In this document: one piece after another, positions 7,480 to 12,471 of the stretch
Position numbering within the stretch: position 1 is the stretch's first letter
How the letters are laid out: each line of letters begins with the position of its first letter
Assembly: GCA_015494385.1 (NCBI GenBank)
Contig: WGBJ01000210.1
Span: 1 to 12,471 of the forward strand
Direction of reading: 5' to 3'
Source of the DNA: Marinosulfonomonas sp.
GTDB lineage: Bacteria; Pseudomonadota; Alphaproteobacteria; Rhodobacterales; Rhodobacteraceae
Length of the DNA stretch: 12,471 nucleotides
Position numbers and translations under genes: made by a program
Notes under the pieces: model-generated
Databases searched by the model: none
The model's input: the letters and a program-made list of their open reading frames with translations, nothing else
What the model was told of the DNA's origin: nothing

Positions 7480-8724
7480 ATGAACAGTCCTGTCAGGCTT
7501 CCGGTTTCGCCCGCTCAGGCCGTTCCTGCGCCAGTGCAAAACCGGACGACACCGGGGCACAGGTTGCCCCCGCCGGTGCCGCAGGCGCGCGTTCAACGCC
7601 GTCACCGCTGGATCCACGCCAGTTTCATCCTGTTCGTCATTGCACCGCTGATCATGGCGGCGTGGTATCTGTATACCCGCGCTGCCGATCAATATACGTC
7701 CACTGTCGGCTTTGCCGTGCGCACCGAAAAGGCAGGATCGGGGCTGGACCTTCTGGGGGGGATTCCGGGTCTGTCGGCTCTGTCTTCGACCAGTTCTTCG
7801 GATACGGATATTCTGTATGAATTTCTGCTGTCGCAGGCACTGGTGGCAAAGGTTGATCAGCGCCTGAACTTGCGCGAAATCTGGTCGCGACCGGAAAACG
7901 ACATTGTCTTCAGGTTTGATCCGGATGGCACGATCGAGGATCTGACAAAATACTGGTGGCGCATGATGCAGGTTTCCTATGATCCGGGAACGCGGCTGAT
8001 CACGCTTCAGGCACATGCCTTTGCCCCCGAAGAAGCGCGCGATATTGCAGCGGCGGTGCTTGAGGAAAGCAGCGGGATGATCAACCGTTTATCCTCGATC
8101 GCACAGGATGACACCACGCGTTATGCACGCAAGGAATTCGATCTGGCCAAGGAACGGCTGGAAATGGCGCGGTCAGCCCTGAAGGCCTTTCGCAGCCAGA
8201 CCCACATCGTTGATCCGCTGGCCGATTTGCAGGGTGAAATGGGGGTGCTGGGGCAGCTTCAGCAAAAGCTGGCTGATGAACTGATTGCACTGGATATGCT
8301 GCGCAGCACGTCGCGCAATCTGGCACGGCCGAACGGGCGCAGTGCCGAAACGGTAGACGTGCGGATTCAACAGGCGGAACTGCGGGTGCAGGTGATCCGC
8401 GAACGGATCGATAGCGAGCGCGCCAAATTCGGCGGCGGGGATGGCCGGCGGGATTATTCCGCCCTTGTCGGCGAATTCGAACGGCTGAATGTGGATCTGG
8501 AGTTTGCCCAGAAATCCTATGTCGCCGCATTGGCAACGCTCGAGGCCGCCCGCGCCGACGCCCAGCGCCAAAGCCGGTATCTGGCGGCTTATGTTACCCC
8601 CACACTGGCGGAAAAACCGCTGTACCCGAAACGGGCGCAGATACTGGTGGTGATGGCTGTCTTTCTGGGACTGGGTTGGGCTGTTATGGTGCTGATCCTT
8701 TATAACCTGCGCGACCGGCGATAA
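7480..8724 (+). CDS. KpsE-like polysaccharide export inner-membrane protein
   Basis: The 414-residue product belongs to the KpsE/BexC/CtrB group of polysaccharide co-polymerase/export proteins, which link the ABC exporter to the periplasm and outer membrane. A Pro-rich cytoplasmic N-terminus (1-45) is followed by a first membrane helix (47-65) and QYTSTVGFAVR (71-81), typical of the family. The periplasmic part has long helical, coiled-coil-like stretches at about 213-275 and 290-365. A Pro-containing AEKPLYPKR segment (377-385) leads into a second helix (387-410) and a short basic end. The ATG at 7480 is preceded by AAAAGGG, and an upstream TTG extension lacks coding character. The KpsT-like gene follows 15 nt later, so the two form an operon divergent from the permease gene. 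Confidence 0.92.
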   Translation: MNSPVRLPVSPAQAVPAPVQNRTTPGHRLPPPVPQARVQRRHRWIHASFILFVIAPLIMAAWYLYTRAADQYTSTVGFAVRTEKAGSGLDLLGGIPGLSALSSTSSSDTDILYEFLLSQALVAKVDQRLNLREIWSRPENDIVFRFDPDGTIEDLTKYWWRMMQVSYDPGTRLITLQAHAFAPEEARDIAAAVLEESSGMINRLSSIAQDDTTRYARKEFDLAKERLEMARSALKAFRSQTHIVDPLADLQGEMGVLGQLQQKLADELIALDMLRSTSRNLARPNGRSAETVDVRIQQAELRVQVIRERIDSERAKFGGGDGRRDYSALVGEFERLNVDLEFAQKSYVAALATLEAARADAQRQSRYLAAYVTPTLAEKPLYPKRAQILVVMAVFLGLGWAVMVLILYNLRDRR

Positions 8725-8739
8725 GCAGGGGTCGGGCCG

Positions 8740-9417
8740 ATGATTGCACTGCAAAACCTGTCAAAAACCTTTGTTGCCCACGGCGTGCACAAGGTGGTGG
8801 CAAATGACATCAGTTTTACCTTTCCCGAGCGCGAGGCCGTGGGGCTGTTGGGGCGCAACGGGGCCGGTAAATCCAGCCTGTTGCAAATGATCGCGGGGGT
8901 GATTGATCCGGACGCCGGTGAAATTATATCGGACGGACGCATTTCCTGGCCAGTCGGATTTCAGGGCAGCTTTCATCCCGATCTTAGCGGTGCCGAAAAC
9001 GCCCGTTTTGTTGCCCGCCTTTACGGGGTTGATACCCGCGGTATGGAAGCATTTGTTCAGGATTTTGCCGAACTGGGCGACCATTTCCACCTGCCGTTCC
9101 GCAGCTATTCCTCGGGTATGCGGGCGCGGCTGGCTTTTGCGGTGTCGATGGCTGTGCCTTTTGATACCTACCTGATTGACGAGGTAACATCGGTCGGCGA
9201 TGCCGCCTTTCGCACCAAAAGCGAAGCGATGCTGCACCGGCGGCTGGAACATAGCGGGGCGATTGTGGTGTCCCATTCGATGGACCTGCTGCGGCGCATT
9301 TGCCAATCGGGTCTGGTGCTGGAAAACGGGCGCACCTTTTTCTATGCCCGCATTGAACGCGCCATCGAGCATCACAATTACCTGATGCAAGGCCAGCTTC
9401 CGCCGTGGATGCGCTGA
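8740..9417 (+). CDS. Polysaccharide ABC exporter ATP-binding protein (KpsT-like)
   Basis: The 225-residue ATPase powers polysaccharide export through the KpsM-like permease. Walker A GRNGAGKSS is at 38-46, an ABC signature variant SSGMR at 124-128, Walker B YLIDE at 144-148 with the catalytic Glu148, and the H-loop His at 179. The size and the divergent signature (SSGM in place of LSGGQ) match KpsT/BexA/CtrD rather than importer ATPases. The closing YLMQGQLPPWMR segment lacks the carbohydrate-binding extension of Wzt proteins, which fits a capsule-type system. Its stop codon overlaps the GT2 start by one base (TGATG at 9415-9419), which suggests translational coupling. Confidence 0.94.
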   Translation: MIALQNLSKTFVAHGVHKVVANDISFTFPEREAVGLLGRNGAGKSSLLQMIAGVIDPDAGEIISDGRISWPVGFQGSFHPDLSGAENARFVARLYGVDTRGMEAFVQDFAELGDHFHLPFRSYSSGMRARLAFAVSMAVPFDTYLIDEVTSVGDAAFRTKSEAMLHRRLEHSGAIVVSHSMDLLRRICQSGLVLENGRTFFYARIERAIEHHNYLMQGQLPPWMR

Positions 9418-10340
9418 TGGGTGGCGATCCAATCACCGTTCTGATGGCCACCTGCAATGGCGCTGCCTATCTGGAACAGCAATTACGCAGCATCACAATC
9501 CAGTCCCGTCCACCAACACAGATGATCATTTCCGATGACGGGTCCACCGACGAAACGCCGGATATTCTGGCCCGTTTTATCAACAGCGCCCCGTTTCCCG
9601 TCACCGTAATCACCGGTCCGCAAAAAGGCGTGGCGCAAAATATGCTGGCGCTACAGGCCCTCGCCCCGCAAGGATATGTTGCCTTTGCCGATCAGGATGA
9701 TGTCTGGATGCCCGACAAACTGTCCCGCGCTGTGGCTGCCCTGTCAAAAACCCCCGCCAGCCGCCCAGCGCTTTACACCGCCCGCCGGATCATCACCGAT
9801 GCGGATATGAACCCGCGCGGTATTACAAAACCCCCACACCGTGGAACCGGATTTGCCAATGCACTGGTGCAGAATATCGCCCCGGGCAATACCATCATGT
9901 TGAACCCTGCCGCCCTTGCATTGGCTCAATCAGCCGCCCGCGATCTGCAAACCCGCACCCCGCGTTTCCATGACTGGTGGCTTTACCAGCTTGTTACAGG
10001 AACAGGCGGCGAGATCGTTTTTGACCAAACCCCCGCCGTTTACTATCGCCAGCACAAGGGCAATTACCTCGGGGCCGGCAAAGGCATTGTCAAAAAACTG
10101 AACCGTCTGAAGGCGGCTTTTGACGGCACCTATCACAAGTGGCTTCTGGAACAGGCCTTGGCGCTGGAGTGTTCATCAACACGGCTAACCGAAGAGTCGC
10201 ATAACCGGTTGGCCCTGTTTTTACAAACCCTGAAAGGCACCCACAACTTCCGGCACCCCCTTCAGGTTTACCGGCAATCAATTCCCGAACAGCTTATGCT
10301 AAAACTGGCACTGTCCAGCCACCGGCTCAGCCGCCCTTAA
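9417..10340 (+). CDS. Family 2 glycosyltransferase
   Basis: The 307-residue product has the GT-A fold signs of family GT2. The opening ITVLMATCNGAAYLEQQL is typical, followed by the nucleotide-binding DDGSTD (40-45), the metal-binding stretch DQDDVW (92-97), HDWWLY (185-190) and YYRQH (209-213). It probably adds a sugar from a nucleotide donor to the growing surface polysaccharide in the cytoplasm. The pattern resembles rhamnosyl/glucosyltransferases of O-antigen loci, but the donor cannot be set from sequence. The ATG at 9417 shares a base with the KpsT-like stop. A GTG at 9405 also lies in frame but is less likely given the coupled start. No strong membrane helix is present. It is the last gene of the plus-strand export block, and no clear terminator follows. 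Confidence 0.9.
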   Translation: MGGDPITVLMATCNGAAYLEQQLRSITIQSRPPTQMIISDDGSTDETPDILARFINSAPFPVTVITGPQKGVAQNMLALQALAPQGYVAFADQDDVWMPDKLSRAVAALSKTPASRPALYTARRIITDADMNPRGITKPPHRGTGFANALVQNIAPGNTIMLNPAALALAQSAARDLQTRTPRFHDWWLYQLVTGTGGEIVFDQTPAVYYRQHKGNYLGAGKGIVKKLNRLKAAFDGTYHKWLLEQALALECSSTRLTEESHNRLALFLQTLKGTHNFRHPLQVYRQSIPEQLMLKLALSSHRLSRP

Positions 10341-10440
10341 CAGATCATTACCCTGCTACATAAAATTCCCGGAAAACTTGCCGTTCAGGCCCAAAGGTGG
10401 CCACATTTACGCCCCTTGTTTTTCTGTTTTCCCCTGCATC

Positions 10441-10456
10441 GTGGTCACAGAACCAC
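10441..10456 (+). promoter_or_regulatory. Small hairpin just upstream of the RTX gene RBS
   Basis: GTGGT and ACCAC pair across a 6-nt loop, directly before the AAGGGGG ribosome binding site at 10460-10466. The stem is only 5 bp, so a regulatory role is speculative. Confidence 0.25.
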
Positions 10457-10470
10457 AGCAAGGGGGCAGC

Positions 10471-10620
10471 ATGACAGGTTTCAATTACATAGCCGTTTTT
10501 CAAAGCGATGCCTGGGCCTATCTAAATGGAATTTCCAGCTTGCAGCTGGTGCCGGACGGAGCGGGATACAGACTGTATGGCGGATCGGGGTCCTATGGGG
10601 GATCATCGGGTTTACCCTGA
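10471..10620 (+). pseudogene. Interrupted 5' part of the RTX gene (49-residue frame)
   Basis: An ATG at 10471 with a good ribosome binding site (AAGGGGG, 10460-10466) opens a 49-residue frame starting MTGFNYIAVFQSDAWAYLNG and ending at TGA 10618-10620. The text LNGISSLQLV...YRLYGGSGS resembles, from memory, the N-termini of secreted RTX-type calcium-binding proteins in this bacterial group. The frame is the same as that of the following RTX coding region, so the stop separates the only well-supported start from the rest of the protein. It may be a true nonsense or frameshift lesion, a sequencing error, or a genuine short peptide. A broken gene is the most likely reading. Confidence 0.45.
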
Positions 10621-10626
10621 CCGCGG

Positions 10627-11766
10627 GTGCCGCAGCCAGCCATTATCGACACAAGGATTGATGGTGAAGGCGCCGAAAGCGGGCAGATCTGGGTTGATCT
10701 GGACCCGACAACCGACACTGTCACGATCACTTGGGAAAACGTCGGCAGCTATCGTCGCAACGCGGATCAGACCAACCTGTTTCAGCTACAGCTGATTGAC
10801 CGTGGCAATGGTGATTTCGATATTGTTATCCGATACGAGAACATTGAATGGACGGCCGGATCCAGCCTTGATGATGCCGGGGCGCGGGCGATCATCACGG
10901 CATTGCGATTGCCAGAAACGCTCGAAATCGGCACAGACCCCGCCACATTGGACACAACACTTGGCAATACAGGTGTAAGCGGATTGTGGGTGTATGAAAT
11001 CCGCAATGGCGGGACCGGAACCTACCAGCCGGTATCGGGCATGGTGCTGACGGGAACCCCGAATGGTGATGTGTTGGAAGGCGCGGGCAATGATGATCTG
11101 CTGCGCGGGCTGGACAGCAACGACATTCTACGCGGCAATGATGGCGATGACTGGCTGTATGGCGGGGACGGGGCCGATACCCTGAATGGTGGCACGGGGG
11201 ATGATTTCATCTTTGGTGGCGAAACCGAAAACGACTTGCGCGATGTCATATATGCAGGGGATGGCAATGATACGGTTGATGCCGGATATGGCAATGATCT
11301 GGTTTATGGCGGCAATGGCAACGATACAATCAATGGTGGTTTCGGATCGGATGAACTGATCGGGCAGGGTGGCAATGATGTGATCAATGGTGCTGCCTTG
11401 TCCGACCTGATCTTTGGCGGCGACGGGGATGATTTTATCAACGGCGGATTTGGCTATGACCGCCTGAACGGGGGCGCGGGGGCGGACCGGTTTTATCACC
11501 GCGGTATCGCCGACCACGGATCAGACTGGATTCAGGATTATAGTGCTGCTGAAGGGGATGTTTTGGTCTGGGGTGGCGGGGCTGCATCAGCCGGTGATTT
11601 CCAGATCAACTATGCCGACACGACAGGCGCAGGTGCCGCCGGCGTGTCCGAAGCATTTGTGATTTACAAACCCACAGGGCAAATCATCTGGGCATTGGTT
11701 GACGGCGATGCGCAATCCGAAATAATCATCCGGATCACCGGAAGCGATTACAATCTTATTGCCTAG
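10627..11766 (+). CDS. RTX calcium-binding protein with nidogen-like domain (5' end uncertain)
   Basis: From a GTG at 10627 the frame gives 379 residues. Residues 7-135 resemble the extracellular nidogen (NIDO) domain: DTR near the start, then TVTITWENVGSY, FQLQLIDRGNGDFDI and RYENIEWTAG. Residues 143-287 are glycine/aspartate nonapeptide RTX repeats that bind calcium. The last 90 residues (DHGSDWIQDYSAAEGDVLVW... to YNLIA) resemble the C-terminal region of type I secretion substrates. The product is therefore expected outside the cell as an adhesin-like or matrix protein. There is no N-terminal signal peptide, as usual for this route. The GTG has no ribosome binding site, and the only good start (10471) is cut off by a TGA. 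It may be untranslated unless that lesion is absent or bypassed. No type I secretion genes are nearby. Confidence 0.82.
   Translation: MPQPAIIDTRIDGEGAESGQIWVDLDPTTDTVTITWENVGSYRRNADQTNLFQLQLIDRGNGDFDIVIRYENIEWTAGSSLDDAGARAIITALRLPETLEIGTDPATLDTTLGNTGVSGLWVYEIRNGGTGTYQPVSGMVLTGTPNGDVLEGAGNDDLLRGLDSNDILRGNDGDDWLYGGDGADTLNGGTGDDFIFGGETENDLRDVIYAGDGNDTVDAGYGNDLVYGGNGNDTINGGFGSDELIGQGGNDVINGAALSDLIFGGDGDDFINGGFGYDRLNGGAGADRFYHRGIADHGSDWIQDYSAAEGDVLVWGGGAASAGDFQINYADTTGAGAAGVSEAFVIYKPTGQIIWALVDGDAQSEIIIRITGSDYNLIA
11053..11487 (+). repeat. RTX nonapeptide repeat array
   Basis: This stretch encodes about a dozen imperfect GGxGxDxxx-type units, such as GGDGADTLN, GGTGDDFIF and GGNGNDTIN. Some are degenerate (SNDILRGND, GAALSDLIF) and one longer insert, GGETENDLRDVIYAGDG, breaks the nine-residue period. 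Such arrays fold into a calcium-bound parallel beta-roll after secretion. Confidence 0.9.
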
Positions 11767-11775
11767 GATTCCGAC

Positions 11776-12405
11776 TTATTGGGCGAAATTCTGTGTGATA
11801 TAATATGTCCCGCAATACTGCGCTTTGCGATCAAGCGCGATTGCTGTGCCAACTTTCGTCATGCGCTGGTCCATAATATTATGTCTGTGTCCGGGCGAAC
11901 CCATCCACAGTTTAACTATATAGCGCGCAAGTGACTTATAGCTATGAGGTTGGATTTTGTGGCCGGAGGAATTGGTAAACTGGCAACTTGAACTGTCACC
12001 ATAAAACCGTTGGGCTTCTAACTGGAAACGGTGGACCATACCGATGTTCTCTGCGGCAGCCTTCCACCGGATACCGGAACGCTTTAACCGGTCGCCTAAT
12101 GTCCGACGGCCGGAAACAGTAGAGGTATGTGACATATTCCTAGCCCGTGCCATCCATTTACTATGGCCCTTGGCAAGCTTGCGCAAACCCGAGTCTGACC
12201 GCACCGGGCGCAAACCTGCACGACAACGGAAATAATTCACTTCGACACGAACCGCCGCATCCAACAGCGATTCGTTTATATGGCGCTCGGGCATAATTAG
12301 TTTATCTGAACCCGAAACTGTCCGGCGGGAACAGGCTTCTGCGTCCAATGTAAAAAGAAAGGTGGCGGACAAAAATACTAGGACAGTTATCAGTTTCTTA
12401 CTCAC
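11776..12405 (-). CDS. Secreted CAP/SCP-domain protein
   Basis: The 209-residue product belongs to the CAP superfamily (SCP/PR-1/YkwD-like). Residues 1-24 form a Sec signal peptide with AEA before a likely cleavage site. The following Cys25 lacks a lipobox, so a soluble periplasmic or secreted protein is expected. Domain signs are the first His in GHSKWMARARNMSHTS (H81), AAENIG (E119), LWMGSPGHRHNIM (H173, H175) and the final strand YYITQNFA. Cysteines at 25, 61, 141 and 198 could form two disulfides. The start is GTG at 12405 with GGAG nine nt upstream, and an in-frame stop lies a few codons further up. The gene converges on the RTX gene with a 9-nt gap. Its sequence is visibly more A/T-rich than its neighbours, which may mean separate ancestry. 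Bacterial CAP functions are mostly unknown. Confidence 0.88.
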   Translation of the reverse strand: MSKKLITVLVFLSATFLFTLDAEACSRRTVSGSDKLIMPERHINESLLDAAVRVEVNYFRCRAGLRPVRSDSGLRKLAKGHSKWMARARNMSHTSTVSGRRTLGDRLKRSGIRWKAAAENIGMVHRFQLEAQRFYGDSSSCQFTNSSGHKIQPHSYKSLARYIVKLWMGSPGHRHNIMDQRMTKVGTAIALDRKAQYCGTYYITQNFAQ

Positions 12406-12471
12406 GCACTCGTACTCCGGTTATGTATTTGCGTCTTTAGACAACAAGATCATGGCGACTTGGTGGCACAA

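Noticed and set aside
7432..8016. Open frame of 194 codons on the minus strand
   Set aside because: It overlaps the KpsE-like gene in antisense and has no recognisable domain or ribosome binding site.
8761..9432. Open frame of 223 codons on the minus strand
   Set aside because: It is antisense to the KpsT-like ATPase, whose motifs are all in the plus frame.
10341..10440. Possible terminator after the GT2 gene
   Set aside because: The GGCC...GGCC pairing near 10389-10403 is only 4 bp and is not followed directly by a T run. A T-rich stretch comes later, near 10418, but without an adjacent stem.

Overview
The window looks like a chromosomal segment from an alphaproteobacterium, most likely a Rhodobacterales/Roseobacter-type organism. 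That is inferred from the moderately GC-rich coding sequence, an orphan CobO with the lysine-rich N-terminus familiar from this group, an ExoY-type sugar transferase, a KpsE/M/T-type exporter and an RTX secretion substrate. No rRNA, tRNA, CRISPR array, transposase or integrase was seen.

Layout. (1) Positions 1-1295, minus strand: a membrane-anchored Hanks-type Ser/Thr protein kinase, cut by the left edge inside a repetitive, acidic extracytoplasmic tail. (2) Positions 1296-1607: a gene-free region with a candidate kinase promoter and an inverted repeat that brackets the start of the next gene. (3) Positions 1608-2587, plus strand: a small predicted lipoprotein, then cobO (corrinoid adenosyltransferase). 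(4) Positions 2653-10340: a surface-polysaccharide locus. It holds an ExoY-like initiating sugar-phosphate transferase (+) that converges on a minus-strand block of KpsM-like ABC permease, a large RgpF/WbsX multi-domain glycan protein and a sulfotransferase-like protein. Divergent from the permease is a plus-strand block of a KpsE-like inner-membrane export protein, a KpsT-like ATPase and a GT2 glycosyltransferase. (5) Positions 10341-11766: an RTX calcium-binding protein with a nidogen-like domain, whose 5' end is interrupted by an in-frame stop. (6) Positions 11776-12405, minus strand: a secreted CAP/SCP-domain protein with visibly more A/T-rich sequence than its neighbours.

How the genes fit together. 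The permease and ATPase form an ABC exporter. The KpsE-like protein would couple it to the periplasm or outer membrane. The WbsX/RgpF and GT2 proteins would build or extend the glycan, and the sulfotransferase-like protein may decorate it. The ExoY-like enzyme would load the first sugar on the lipid carrier. ExoY-type priming is usual in Wzy-dependent systems and KpsMTE in ABC-dependent ones, so the pairing deserves attention. No outer-membrane exporter (KpsD/Wza), no KpsC/KpsS and no Wzx/Wzy lie in the window, so the pathway must be completed elsewhere. The RTX protein is probably another surface or secreted product, exported by a type I system that is not encoded here.
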